Below are positions 36,812 to 46,593 of a DNA stretch of 64,000 nt, one piece after another. The notes beneath the pieces are model-generated. The model saw only the letters and a list, made by a program, of their open reading frames with translations, did no database searches and was not told the DNA's origin. The stretch lies in contig CAWFAS010000004.1 of the NCBI GenBank assembly GCA_963813895.1, forward strand, positions 248,001 to 312,000. Reading direction: 5' to 3'. The stretch's first letter is position 1; each line of letters starts with the position of its first letter. Source of the stretch: DASZWJ01 sp963813895 (GTDB taxonomy: Bacteria; Pseudomonadota; Gammaproteobacteria; JAURND01). The translations under genes were made by a program, and so were the position numbers.

Positions 36812-38380
36812 TTACTGAATCTTCGGATAGCTGCTCTCGAAATTTTGGATAGTTACGGATTTTTTATTTAAAAATACTAGGCAGCAACTACCAATAAAGG
36901 TGATAAGCGCACTTACAATTAATACTCTATTTATTCCTTGTGCTAAAGCTGTTGGTAGATATTTCAATATTAGTATTTGCACGTTGGAGGGGAAGGCATC
37001 AAGGGAGGAGTTTGAATTACCGATAAACAGAATAAGATGCTGCAATTGCTGTAACTGTACATTATTCAGTGGCGCCACTGACCATTGTTGATTTACATAA
37101 CTGACCAAAGCCTTATAGCCTATCCACTCATAAATAATAGCTGATACAATGACACCACATGTATTGGCGAATAATGCCAGCATTAAAAATACACTGGATG
37201 CCATGCCCACCTCGCTCTCAGATACTGTCGTCACGACACTAGTATTTAATGCACTAAAAGCCAAGCCCATGCCTATGCCCATTACCAACAAAATAAGGAG
37301 CACAATCCACGAGCCTGCTAATAGGGGCAAGTAAACTAATGCCAGCGTGGCTAATGCTAATATTAACATTCCTGGTAAAGCAAAAGGTTTTACCCCAAAT
37401 TTGTCAATTAATTTGCCGCTTATGGGTGAAACTATTGCAAAAGCTAATGTGAGTGCCAGAAAAAATATGCCTGCATGTAAGACAGACATACCCTTGATTT
37501 TTTGTAAATACAAACTAATAATCACTACGAGAGCAGCAAATGAATATTGTTCAAACGCTAAAGCTAAAGTTGTGGCCGTATAATTACGATTTTTTACTAA
37601 TGATCCAGGTATCAGTGGGCTTGCTAAATATTTCTGCCGCCACACAAATAAAATAAAAAACGCTATTGCAAATAAACATAATGCAAAAAAACGGCCTGAA
37701 AATATCCCCCAGTCAACAAGATGATCCAAAGCATACATGATACTTACAATAGTTGATATTAATAAAAAAGAAGCAGATTTATCAACAACAGATTGTTTGT
37801 TAATGACTTTTTTTTCTGGAGTGAAAAAAATAATTAACATGACAAAACAACCAAGCGGTAAATTAAGCAGAAAAATCCAGCGCCAGTTTAGACAAGTTAA
37901 AATTAAACCACCAAATGTAGGACCAATAGCCATACCTAAGCCCACTCCAAGACTAAAAAATCCAGTAGCGAATCCACGTTTTTCCAATGGGAAATAGGCA
38001 CAAATAAGCCCATAGAGGGTGGGCACGTAAAATGCGCCTGCTATCCCTTGTATGACCCTGCCGACAATAAGGACATTTTCAGATGTTGCTATTCCTGCTA
38101 CTAATGAACCCACCAAAAACAGCACTAAGCCAAAAAGACATATCCTCCGCGGACCATAAATATCAAGGGTCTTCCCGGCAGGAATAACTAAAGCTCCCCA
38201 AGCAAGCACATAGCCACTTAATACCCATTTGATACTACTAATTTTTGCATTGAGATCAAAAGCCATAGGAACTAATGCCAGATTAACCGCCGTGTAATCT
38301 ACGTTGATTATTAAAGCCATGAAACCAACAGCCAGTAATAACCATAAATTTTTGCGGTTCTCTACATCATGTATATCCAT
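36812..38380 (-). CDS. MFS exporter, 14-TM DHA2 type
   Basis: The 522-residue protein has about 14 membrane helices, the motif DIYGPRRICLFG after helix 2 and GRVIQGIAGAFYVPT, as in EmrB-like drug exporters. AGAGAATAG precedes the ATG. It lies 154 bases upstream of the NRPS on the same strand and probably exports its peptide or gives self-protection. The gap is long enough for a separate NRPS promoter, though none is obvious. Confidence 0.88.
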   Translation of the reverse strand: MDIHDVENRKNLWLLLAVGFMALIINVDYTAVNLALVPMAFDLNAKISSIKWVLSGYVLAWGALVIPAGKTLDIYGPRRICLFGLVLFLVGSLVAGIATSENVLIVGRVIQGIAGAFYVPTLYGLICAYFPLEKRGFATGFFSLGVGLGMAIGPTFGGLILTCLNWRWIFLLNLPLGCFVMLIIFFTPEKKVINKQSVVDKSASFLLISTIVSIMYALDHLVDWGIFSGRFFALCLFAIAFFILFVWRQKYLASPLIPGSLVKNRNYTATTLALAFEQYSFAALVVIISLYLQKIKGMSVLHAGIFFLALTLAFAIVSPISGKLIDKFGVKPFALPGMLILALATLALVYLPLLAGSWIVLLILLVMGIGMGLAFSALNTSVVTTVSESEVGMASSVFLMLALFANTCGVIVSAIIYEWIGYKALVSYVNQQWSVAPLNNVQLQQLQHLILFIGNSNSSLDAFPSNVQILILKYLPTALAQGINRVLIVSALITFIGSCCLVFLNKKSVTIQNFESSYPKIQ

Positions 38381-38824
38381 GTTTTTCTATTCTCTTTATA
38401 GGTACAATTTGTTTGCAAATAAAAATATTTTTCAACTATTTTTATTTGATTGGAACATCAGGATTAGAAAACAAGCTTAGCATGAATGTCAGATATGCCA
38501 TAAGAACATAAGGTATTTGGTACTTCGTTGTGAAATCGGCATAGAATATATCCTGTTAGGCTCTGTAAAACAATAACTTATCTTTTTAGCGCCCAACTGT
38601 TGCGTCACTTTAAAAAGTTATTGTAATATGCACTGTTTGCATTATGTGTGGCTTTACAATGAGCAGCCATGTTTTTAATTGCGGAATACTTTCATCTTTT
38701 CAAGATCGAATGCAAGCATTATACAATAAGAATTTTAATGGGAGAATCGTGCGCCAGAAATTTTTTGCAGGCAGGGTTTCCCTTCAACAAAAATGGATAT
38801 TATGTAAAACCCCATGGTCTTCCA
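38381..38824. repeat. Intergenic region with a solitary MITE-A end
   Basis: GGCTCTGTAAAACAATAACT begins at 38559 and continues through TTTTTAGCGCCCAACTG, then breaks off near 38599, so only one arm of family A is left. AT-rich sequence on either side could hold the divergent promoters of the exporter and hydrolase genes, but no clear pair of boxes was found. Confidence 0.6.
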
Positions 38825-39586
38825 ATGACTAACTACCTCTTTATTCATGGCGCCTTCCAGGGCGGATGGGTCTGGGATAAAATTAAGCCCATGCTTTTTT
38901 TGTCCAACCACACCGCTTATTTCCCCTCACTAAAAGGTTCAGCGGAAAGAATCAATGAGCTCACAGAGCAAACTGGTCTGCAAGAACATATTAATGATAT
39001 ATGTTACATGATAGATGAGCTTGCCTTAACTAATTTGACATTGATCGGGCATAGCTATGGTGGGATGGTAATAACAGGAATCGCACAGCAGCGGCCGAGC
39101 AAAGTCCGTGCTCTGATTTATCTGGATGCTGTTTTTCCTGAGACAGAACAAAGCTTACTCGATATATTAGGACCAAAAGCTGCAAACATGTTCTATTCGT
39201 CCGCAGCCAAAGGGAACGGCTGGCAAGTGCAACCATTTCCTGCCGCAGCATTTGGGTTGACTAAAATTGAAGATATAAATTGGGCAGTACCCAGGCACAC
39301 TCCGCAAGCGCTGAAAACTTTTACCGATAAAATTGCAGCCTCTTCAAAATACTGTCCCGATATAGAAATAACCTTTATTCATTGCTTGCAAGGCAATATG
39401 CTAATGAACAAAATAGCTCACAAAGCAAAAATTAAAGGTTGGGAATGTATTGAAATATCAACCCCACACTGTCCTATGATTACTCATCCAAGGCTATTGG
39501 CTGCTATTTTAAATGCGATAATCAATGCTGATGCTTCGCCGACAAGCACAAGCGCCTCATCAATGCGGCAGGATTTCATTTGTTAA
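38825..39586 (+). CDS. Alpha/beta hydrolase
   Basis: From the ATG at 38825 the protein has 253 residues and starts directly with the first strand (NYLFIHGAFQGGWVWDKI). The nucleophile is in GHSYGG and the catalytic histidine probably in STPHCPM. These features fit the EstC/salicylate-esterase-like group. An open frame reaches back to 38669, but the extra N-terminal 52 residues do not look like the family. Divergent from the exporter gene, it could be an editing hydrolase for the NRPS, but that is speculation. Confidence 0.8.
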   Translation: MTNYLFIHGAFQGGWVWDKIKPMLFLSNHTAYFPSLKGSAERINELTEQTGLQEHINDICYMIDELALTNLTLIGHSYGGMVITGIAQQRPSKVRALIYLDAVFPETEQSLLDILGPKAANMFYSSAAKGNGWQVQPFPAAAFGLTKIEDINWAVPRHTPQALKTFTDKIAASSKYCPDIEITFIHCLQGNMLMNKIAHKAKIKGWECIEISTPHCPMITHPRLLAAILNAIINADASPTSTSASSMRQDFIC

Positions 39587-40106
39587 CATTTTGAGTGTTA
39601 TTAAGGCTTAGCTTTAACGTTGTCTTTGCTTTTTCTTCATTTGCCATATTTTCAGTTGCCACAACGTAACCAATAGTTTGTGCGTCCTTCGCCTTCAAAT
39701 TGTTAATAATATCAGTTTCGCGCATAATTTCATCAGCTGTTTTTATGATAATTTTATCATCACCTCTTTTGCGTAAAGCAAATAAAACGCTATCATGTTT
39801 TTCCGACAGGCGCTGCGCTAGGATTTTATATTTAGGATTATTAATCATAAGATAGCCTAAATAGGTAAGAGCGCGAATATCTCGAGGAGAAAATTTATCG
39901 ACTAAATGATCATTAGCAAGGATTTCTTCCGGCTTGGCGCGAAATACTGAATTTTTATGAATGACTTGCACGGTAACTATATATTCATCCATTTCGGTAT
40001 GATTGATTTCAGCTAAGCGGTATGCCGGGGTATAGGTATGTTTTTGGTGCAAACTGGCAAGAAATTTAAAAAATTTACTGATCTTTTTTGCAATCCCCAT
40101 CAACAT
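39576..40106 (-). CDS. Uncharacterised protein, 176 residues
   Basis: I do not recognise this protein. It begins with a short basic amphipathic segment (MGIAKKISKFFKFLASL), then a mixed alpha/beta region with KFSPRDIRALTYLGYL and RLSEKHDSVLFALRKRGD, and ends in a polar tail. AAGGA precedes the ATG. It overlaps the convergent hydrolase gene by 11 bases. There is no signal peptide or clear membrane span. Confidence 0.6.
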   Translation of the reverse strand: MLMGIAKKISKFFKFLASLHQKHTYTPAYRLAEINHTEMDEYIVTVQVIHKNSVFRAKPEEILANDHLVDKFSPRDIRALTYLGYLMINNPKYKILAQRLSEKHDSVLFALRKRGDDKIIIKTADEIMRETDIINNLKAKDAQTIGYVVATENMANEEKAKTTLKLSLNNTQNVNK

Positions 40107-40271
40107 ATTTTATATCCTTAATAATTTTTATTGTTTTTCAGGTATATTGATTTCCAGATAACCATTAAAAAAACTCTTCACCAACAACGACTCACCTGTA
40201 ATGGAAAAGAAATCTGCGATAGCTTAGATAATGTATAGGGATGAGTAGATTTTACTACAATAATTATATTA

Positions 40272-40560
40272 GGCTCTGTAAAACAATAACCTATCTTTTT
40301 AGCGCCCAGATGAGACTCAGATTTGCAGACGGGAGGGGGTAGAAAAATGCGCGCATAGTCGACGGAACGTCGTCCCGGCAGGAAGCCGGGATCCAGGGCG
40401 CAGGAAAGCGAAACTTTCACATCCTGTGATCTGGATCCCGGCTTCCATGCCGGTACGACTGCGTCGGTTGTTCTATGTAAGTGTTTTTCTATCCCCTCCC
40501 GCCTGCGAAGATGGGTCTTAGATGGGATGTTAAAAAGATAGGTTATTGTTTTACAGAGCC
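40272..40560. repeat. MITE family A, long copy 2
   Basis: The same ends as at 13292 (GGCTCTGTAAAACAATAACC) are flanked by TTA duplications (40269-40271, 40561-40563). It carries the same 108-base inner palindrome as copy 1 and is nearly identical to it, so the two are recent. Confidence 0.88.
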
Positions 40561-41071
40561 TTAATTGTGGGCCGGTGTATTTATTTGCATCTATAAATTT
40601 GGTTTTATTGTGCTTAAATAATAGGTTATTAGGGATTTTGTCTGGTACTAGATATGTGTAATAAATTTAGCAAATATTTTGACTTAGTATAAATGGTAAC
40701 GAGTTTTTGTCAACCACAATTATGACGCAACCTATTGACTCTCACGTAACGCAATATCTTATTGTGTTTATGATCAAGAAGTTAAAGTTTCATTTTCTCG
40801 ACACTCTGATTTTAACTCCAGGCGTTAAAAGTGCTCGGTAGTTGATTAGCATATTCAGAATACTTAAATCATTGCCTACTATGCAGGGGGCAGTCTCTAT
40901 TGGCTTCGCAGTTATGGTGCTGAATAGTTACAAATTTGGCTTGGCCTACCTGGTATAGAAGCCATTGAACGAATGGAAGGAAAAGTACAACGATCAACTG
41001 GAATTGGAAAATTCCGTTTTTTGCATCGGCGAAAAACAAGTAAATATTCGATTATTACGTAAGAAGAATCT
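40561..41071. other. Gene-poor stretch
   Basis: No supported gene is seen. Two overlapping short frames near 40930-41060 (GLPGIEAIERMEGKVQRS, and NEWKEKYNDQLELENS) suggest a decayed coding sequence that I cannot identify. Confidence 0.35.
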
Positions 41072-41431
41072 GAGCCGCACGCGTCAGCAAGCCATTGCCC
41101 AAGCTTGCGTCACTTTCAAGGCGCACCAATCCAAAAAATTACCTCCACTACTCAAGCAAGCTTTGCTTGCAGTTTTTAAGTATTCCACAAAACATCCCAC
41201 ATAAGGCTCTGTAAAACAATAACTTATCTTTTTAGCATCCCATCTAAAACTCATCTTCGCAGGCGGGAGGGTGTAGAAAAACACTTACATAGAACAACTA
41301 TGCGCGCATTTTTCTACACCCTCCCGCCTGCAAATCTGAGCATCAGCTGGGCGCTAAAAAGATAAGTTATTGTTTTACAGAGCCTAAGAGTATTTTACAG
41401 CTGGGGTAACGCTTGCTGACGCGCGCGGCTC
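41072..41431. repeat. MITE family C copy, interrupted by MITE A
   Basis: GAGCCGCACGCGTCAGCAAG at 41072 is mirrored by CTTGCTGACGCGCGCGGCTC ending at 41431. Between them lies a complete short MITE A (41205-41384). The uninterrupted relative is at 49861-50048. Confidence 0.7.
41205..41384. repeat. MITE family A, short (ancestral-type) copy
   Basis: The 180-base element has the family A tips and TAA duplications (41202-41204, 41385-41387), but its centre is the simple AACACTTACATAGAACAA-CTATGCGCGCAT without the 108-base palindrome. It shows what family A looked like before that insertion. Confidence 0.9.
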
Positions 41432-41460
41432 GGGTTCTTCCTTAATTGCCGAGGACTGAC

Positions 41461-42303
41461 TTAATCTAAGTAATTTGGAAATGTTGGTAATTGTTCAAAA
41501 TCATGCAGATCATGTTGAATAATAAGACGTGCACCGGTATTTTCTATCAATACTTTAATACGATCTGCCGAAGCCATTGTCTCTGCACGGCTGGTATTAA
41601 ACACTGGAACTCGCAGCGGTTCAAAGCTCGTTCTTTGATGAAATTCATCCCCCGACAAAATAATTACACCAGCTTGTGGTAGTTTTAACAATAAAGACTG
41701 ATGTCCAGGTGTATGCCCTGGTGTGCTTAATATTTGCACCGTTCCATCACCAAACACATCATAATCACCACTGAGCATGATTTTGTGAGCAGTTTTCCAG
41801 CTTTTTAAAGTGCTTGGATCGACAACAAAAGCATTAGGATGCATTTTTGCATAGGCTAATTCTGCATTTTGTAACAGCCAGGTTGAATGAGAAAACTGAT
41901 CCAAACCACTCGTATGATCAAAATGAGAGTGAGAAATAGATACATAGTTAATATCGTTGGGTTTCAAATTAATTTTTTTTAAACTATCTTCCAGAGAAGT
42001 ATCTTTTGTAAGATGGTATACACCTATGGTTTCTGGCTTTTTAATCAATGAATCTGGCAGTCCAGTATCCCAAAGTAAAATTCCTTTAGGATGCACAATT
42101 AAAAAACAAGGATCGGCAAGTTGCACAGATTTATTATCATAGTCATGCGTGTCTGAAAAATCTGAAAAATTTGAGACATCAATGCGTCCACAATTAATTG
42201 CATACAGTTTTATTTGAATTGGCTGCTTATCTTGTGTTTGAGCATAACAACAATTAAAAATGAAAATTGCAGCGATGAAGAAAAATTTAGAAAAATATTT
42301 CAC
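41461..42303 (-). CDS. Secreted metallo-beta-lactamase-fold hydrolase, AHL-lactonase-like
   Basis: The 280-residue protein starts with a Sec signal peptide (MKYFSKFFFIAAIFIFNCCYA). The zinc motif is SHSHFDHTSG, followed by TPGHTPGH and SGDEFH, and a C-terminal QHDLHDF. It resembles the N-acyl homoserine lactonase family and, unlike the enzyme at 536-1399, is exported to the periplasm or beyond. It stands alone on the minus strand. Confidence 0.82.
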   Translation of the reverse strand: MKYFSKFFFIAAIFIFNCCYAQTQDKQPIQIKLYAINCGRIDVSNFSDFSDTHDYDNKSVQLADPCFLIVHPKGILLWDTGLPDSLIKKPETIGVYHLTKDTSLEDSLKKINLKPNDINYVSISHSHFDHTSGLDQFSHSTWLLQNAELAYAKMHPNAFVVDPSTLKSWKTAHKIMLSGDYDVFGDGTVQILSTPGHTPGHQSLLLKLPQAGVIILSGDEFHQRTSFEPLRVPVFNTSRAETMASADRIKVLIENTGARLIIQHDLHDFEQLPTFPNYLD

Positions 42304-42439
42304 AAAGACCTCTGTTAATAAGCAATTGGGATAACATTAAAATATGCTAAAAAAGTCAAAGGGTCAAGTATTCACAGTCCTAAGCCAATACCAAAATCTA
42401 ATGTAATGATAGTACCCTGTTGAGATAAGTATTGCGTGG

Positions 42440-43414
42440 CTATAGCAGAGTAATACCCAAACGTTTAAACAATTGCACATCATTATCAAAATCAGGATTG
42501 GTAACATACTTAGTTAACATCTCTTTACGCGCTCCGTGAATAGAGTTAGCTCCTGCGTGAAAACATAATGCCTGCATTTCATCGCTCATCTGATGCCGTC
42601 CAGAAGATAAACGCACGAATGCGCGCGGCATCATAATGCGTGTCACCGCAATGGTGCGGATAAAATCAAAGTTATCCAGTTCCGGCGCTGTTTCACCTAA
42701 ATGCGTGCCGGGTACGCGTGTTAAGCGGTTGATGGGCACGCTAAATGGGTGTTCTGGCAAATTGGTTAGAACTACCAGCATAGCGGCGCGATCGACAACG
42801 CTCTCGCCTAGGCCAACAATACCTCCGCAGCACACTTTTATACCAGCATTACGTACATGTTCAAGCGTATCCAGGCGGTCTTGGTAGGTGTGTGTAGTTG
42901 TTACCTGTGGATAAAATTCTGGAGAAGAATCGACATTATGATTGTAATAATCTAATCCGGCTTCAGCCAATACTTGCGCCTGTTTAGCCGTTAGCATGCC
43001 CAGGCACATGCAGGTTTCCATCCCCAGGGCATTCACTTCTTTAATAATTGTTTTTATTTTTTCCAGGGCACTGTTTGGTAAATTACGCCAGGCAGCGCCC
43101 ATGCAAAAACGCGTGGCGCCTTTTGATCTGGCATTTTTGGCGATGGGTAAAATCTCTTCCAACGATAGTAATTTCTCAATTTTTAATTCCACGTTCGCGC
43201 TTTGGCTTTGTGAACAATAACCACAATTCTCAGGACAAAGACCGGTTTTAATACTCATCAAGGTGCAAAGCTGCACTTGATTGGGATCAAAATACTGACG
43301 ATGTAATGTCTGCGCTTGATACAGTAGATCGGCAAATGGCAGATCAAACAAAGCCATCGCTTCTACCAGGGTCCAATTATGGCGGATGTCCATTTTGTTG
43401 TTAGTTGATTGCAT
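42440..43414 (-). CDS. bioB: Biotin synthase BioB
   Basis: The 324-residue radical-SAM enzyme has the cluster-binding cysteines Cys60, Cys64 and Cys67 in GLCPENCGYCSQS and conserved YNHNVDSSPEFY and RLSSGRHQMSDE. It inserts sulfur into dethiobiotin, the last step of biotin synthesis. It is transcribed away from bioFDA, with the shared BirA operator in the gap. The ATG is preceded by GGGAG. Confidence 0.96.
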   Translation of the reverse strand: MQSTNNKMDIRHNWTLVEAMALFDLPFADLLYQAQTLHRQYFDPNQVQLCTLMSIKTGLCPENCGYCSQSQSANVELKIEKLLSLEEILPIAKNARSKGATRFCMGAAWRNLPNSALEKIKTIIKEVNALGMETCMCLGMLTAKQAQVLAEAGLDYYNHNVDSSPEFYPQVTTTHTYQDRLDTLEHVRNAGIKVCCGGIVGLGESVVDRAAMLVVLTNLPEHPFSVPINRLTRVPGTHLGETAPELDNFDFIRTIAVTRIMMPRAFVRLSSGRHQMSDEMQALCFHAGANSIHGARKEMLTKYVTNPDFDNDVQLFKRLGITLL

Positions 43415-43445
43415 AGTGTGTCACTCCCAGTTAAATGGCAAATGT

Positions 43446-43474
43446 ATTATTCAAAGATGCTTCATTGCTGTCAA
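43446..43474 (-). promoter_or_regulatory. bioB promoter
   Basis: On the minus strand TTGACA (43474-43469) and AATAAT (43451-43446) are separated by exactly 17 bases. The -35 box lies inside one half of the BirA operator, so repressor binding would block polymerase. Confidence 0.75.
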
Positions 43475-43499
43475 CCAAATTTATTTATTTTGGTTGACA
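43469..43499. promoter_or_regulatory. BirA operator (biotin box)
   Basis: TGTCAACC and GGTTGACA form a perfect inverted repeat separated by 15 bases, the spacing of the classical biotin operator. It lies between the divergent bioB and bioF genes. The BirA in this window has the DNA-binding domain needed to use it. Confidence 0.88.
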
Positions 43500-43529
43500 A
43501 TGTTTCTGGGAGCATTTATCGTTTGCTTC

Positions 43530-44666
43530 ATGCCACCTTATACCAACCAATCTATTAGACTATTGCAGCATAGAATAGCACTGTATAAATCCCAGGACCT
43601 CGCGCGATACTTGCGCGCACCCTGCGGCGTGGATTTTAGTTCAAATGATTATCTGGGATTTGCCCAGGATAATTTGTTACGTGAACGTTTTATTTGCCGC
43701 CTGGACCAAGCAGCTGTTGGTTCAGCAGGATCACGTTTGTTACGAGGTAATTTGCAGATCCATGAGGAAACAGAGAGCTTGCTAGCTGCATTTAGCAATC
43801 GTGAAGCCGCTGTGTTGTTTCCATCGGGTTATATGGCTAACCTGGGTTTGCTCGGTGCATTGTTAGGTCAAGAAGATTTAGTATTTTCAGACGCGCTGAA
43901 TCATGCCTCCATTATTGATGCCATTCGGTTATCTAAGGCGCAAAAAATAATATTTCCACACAGGGATTACGAATATTTAGGGGAACAACTTAAATTAAAT
44001 CAGTCACAAAAATGTCTGCAGGTTATTATGACAGAAAGTGTATTTAGCATGGAAGGTACTAAGGCTGATTTACTGCAATTAGCAAAATTGGCTGATAAAT
44101 ATCAGGCTTTATTGATTGTAGATGAAGCGCATTCTACCGGGATATGGGGCAAAAGTTTGGTGGCAACGCTAGGGCTGACTGATCAGGTTTTTGCCAGCAT
44201 GCACACAGCGGGAAAATCGCTGGGTGCGGCGGGAGCTTGGGTAGCAGGCAATGGCTTATTACGTGATTACCTGGTGCATTTTGCGCGCAGCTTTATATTC
44301 ACAACAGCACCTTTACCGGCATTAGCACTGCTGCTGCAGGAGTCAATCAAATTGTATGAGGAGGTCGGGTCAATACGCGCAGAAGTGATTAAGCGGCGGG
44401 CGCAATATTTGCGCACCTTATTATCATTAACTTCCGGAAAAAACGCGGATGATACTCCCATCATTTCTGTATGTTTAGGCGATAACCGTCAAGCAATCGA
44501 TATTAGTGAATTTTTATCTCGGCGCGGCTGGGATGTCCGCGCTATCCGCCCACCCACGGTACCGAAGGGAACTGCCAGACTACGTATTACAGTCAAATGG
44601 GTTAATAACGAAATACAACTGCAGCAGCTGGCTGCTGATTTGTTAATGGCAAAACATAATTTATGA
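43530..44666 (+). CDS. bioF: 8-amino-7-oxononanoate synthase BioF
   Basis: From the ATG at 43530 the protein has 378 residues, the family length. DFSSNDYLG lies near residue 35, then VDEAHSTGIWG, and the PLP lysine in HTAGKSLGAAG. It condenses pimeloyl thioester with alanine. In-frame ATGs at 43500 and further upstream are open but overlap the operator; neither candidate has a strong ribosome site. The stop overlaps bioD by 4 bases. Confidence 0.93.
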   Translation: MPPYTNQSIRLLQHRIALYKSQDLARYLRAPCGVDFSSNDYLGFAQDNLLRERFICRLDQAAVGSAGSRLLRGNLQIHEETESLLAAFSNREAAVLFPSGYMANLGLLGALLGQEDLVFSDALNHASIIDAIRLSKAQKIIFPHRDYEYLGEQLKLNQSQKCLQVIMTESVFSMEGTKADLLQLAKLADKYQALLIVDEAHSTGIWGKSLVATLGLTDQVFASMHTAGKSLGAAGAWVAGNGLLRDYLVHFARSFIFTTAPLPALALLLQESIKLYEEVGSIRAEVIKRRAQYLRTLLSLTSGKNADDTPIISVCLGDNRQAIDISEFLSRRGWDVRAIRPPTVPKGTARLRITVKWVNNEIQLQQLAADLLMAKHNL

Positions 44667-45316
44667 AAACGGGCGTTTTTGTTACAGGCACTAATACCAA
44701 TGTCGGAAAAACACTGGCAGCGGCGCTGATATTAGCTGCAGCACGAGCACAGGGCATGAATGCCTATTATTTCAAACCGGTACAAACTGGAGAGGATAGC
44801 GACTGTGAAACTGTAAGTTCATTAACTGGATTGCAGCCCTATATTATTAATCCCGTATTTTCCTACACTCTGCCGCAAGCCCCATATCGTGCTGCATTAG
44901 CAGAGCATCACCCCATCAAGTTTGATAACATCCTAGCACGTTGGCATCAATTGGAAGAGGGATGCTATTTGGTTGAAGGTGCCGGCGGACTGTTAGTCCC
45001 TTTAACACAAAATCAGATGATGCGTGATTTGGCAGTCGCACTTAAGTTGCCGTTATTGATTGTGGCCAGCACACAATTGGGTACGATGAACCACATTCTG
45101 CTGACATTGGAAGCAGCCGCCAATGCGCAAATTCCAGTTAAAGGATTAATCTTATCAGGGGCATTAGATCCGGGATTAACTGCAGCATTACAATCATTTA
45201 TTTCAGTGCCAATTCTAGCGGAAATTCCTGCTTTAAACCCAGTTGAAAAACAAAGTTTTCAGCAAGCCGCGCATTTAATCTTCCAGCATAACTTATTACA
45301 AAAAATCCTCACATGA
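44663..45316 (+). CDS. bioD: Dethiobiotin synthetase BioD
   Basis: The 217-residue protein has the P-loop GTNTNVGKT (residues 8-16), FKPVQTG and VEGAGGLLVPL. It forms the ureido ring of dethiobiotin with ATP and CO2. It overlaps bioF and bioA by 4 bases on each side, a tightly coupled operon. Confidence 0.95.
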   Translation: MKTGVFVTGTNTNVGKTLAAALILAAARAQGMNAYYFKPVQTGEDSDCETVSSLTGLQPYIINPVFSYTLPQAPYRAALAEHHPIKFDNILARWHQLEEGCYLVEGAGGLLVPLTQNQMMRDLAVALKLPLLIVASTQLGTMNHILLTLEAAANAQIPVKGLILSGALDPGLTAALQSFISVPILAEIPALNPVEKQSFQQAAHLIFQHNLLQKILT

Positions 45317-46593
45317 AAATTTCAGCATCATTGATAGCACGCGATCAAAAATCACTCTGGCATCCATTCACCCAACATGGCCTGGAGCATCAACCTTTGC
45401 CCGTTATCAGTGCTAAAGGCGCCTGGCTACAACTGGCTGATGGACACCGTGTGATCGATGCTATTTCTTCCTGGTGGGTAAATTTGCATGGTCATGCACA
45501 GCCGGAAATTGCGGCAGCCATTTATGCTCAAGCATTGCAGTTGGAGCATACGGTGTTGGCAGGTTTTACACATGAACCGGCAGTCAGATTGGCCGAAATT
45601 TTAACCACCGCTTCTCAACAACGCGGCGCAAATTTGACACGTTGTTTTTATTCGGATAATGGTTCAACCGCTGTTGAAGTGGCAATGAAAATAGCTTACC
45701 AATATCACAAAAACCGGAAAATCAAATCCCGTAGCCAGTTTATTGCCATTACTAATGCCTATCACGGTGATACGCTGGGTTCTATGGCGTTGAGCGCACG
45801 TGACAGTTATCACAGTCATTTTGCATCCCTTTTGCCCGCTGTCACATTTATCGATCCACAACAGATTAATCAATTAGAAGACCTCTTGTCGCGGCAGCCG
45901 GAACAATATGCCGCACTGATAATCGAACCGATGATACAAGGGGCTGGCGGCATGAAATTTCACAGCGCTGATTTTCTGGTGGCTGTAGCTGCTCTTTGCC
46001 GCAGGGCAGGCGTGTTATTAATCTGCGATGAAGTATTTACCGGTTTTTATCGCACGGGTAAATGTTTTGCATTTGAACATGCGGGCATAAAACCGGATTT
46101 GCTATGCCTTGCCAAAGGATTAACTGGTGGCTTTTTACCGCTGGCGGTGACATTGGCAACAGAAGAGATTTTTAATGCTTATTATTCCAAAGATATTAAT
46201 CAGGCTTTTTTACATGGACACTCTTATACTGCCAATCCCATAGCCTGCGCTGCTGCGATCACTTCATGGGAGTTATTGCAGAAACAATCTACTCAGCAGG
46301 ACATTTTTCGTATTAGTGAAATTACTCAACGCTGTATACGACATTTATCACAACATAAGCATTGTGCAGAAGCCCGCATGCTGGGAACCATCGGCGCCGT
46401 AAATAAAAAAAACTTGCCTGGTTATATGACGGGCTTAGGACCTGCCATTCGCACGTTTGCGCTGCAACAAGGCGTATTATTACGTCCCTTAGGGCCGGTA
46501 CTTTACGCTGTGCCGCCTTATTGTATTACCCAAACCGAGTTAGAGCATGTGTATCATGTTATTGAATTAATTCTTGATAAGGAGTGGTTTTAA
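45313..46593 (+). CDS. bioA: Adenosylmethionine-8-amino-7-oxononanoate aminotransferase BioA
   Basis: The 426-residue class III aminotransferase has LWHPFTQH, SSWWVNLHGH, YSDNGSTAVEVAMK, ICDEVFTGFYRTG and the PLP lysine in CLAKGLTGG. It converts KAPA to DAPA using SAM as amino donor. Its stop directly abuts the next gene. Confidence 0.95.
   Translation: MKISASLIARDQKSLWHPFTQHGLEHQPLPVISAKGAWLQLADGHRVIDAISSWWVNLHGHAQPEIAAAIYAQALQLEHTVLAGFTHEPAVRLAEILTTASQQRGANLTRCFYSDNGSTAVEVAMKIAYQYHKNRKIKSRSQFIAITNAYHGDTLGSMALSARDSYHSHFASLLPAVTFIDPQQINQLEDLLSRQPEQYAALIIEPMIQGAGGMKFHSADFLVAVAALCRRAGVLLICDEVFTGFYRTGKCFAFEHAGIKPDLLCLAKGLTGGFLPLAVTLATEEIFNAYYSKDINQAFLHGHSYTANPIACAAAITSWELLQKQSTQQDIFRISEITQRCIRHLSQHKHCAEARMLGTIGAVNKKNLPGYMTGLGPAIRTFALQQGVLLRPLGPVLYAVPPYCITQTELEHVYHVIELILDKEWF

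Noticed and set aside
40965..41204. Possible 79-residue gene
   Set aside because: Its second half is the arm of a family C repeat and no family or ribosome site supports it.
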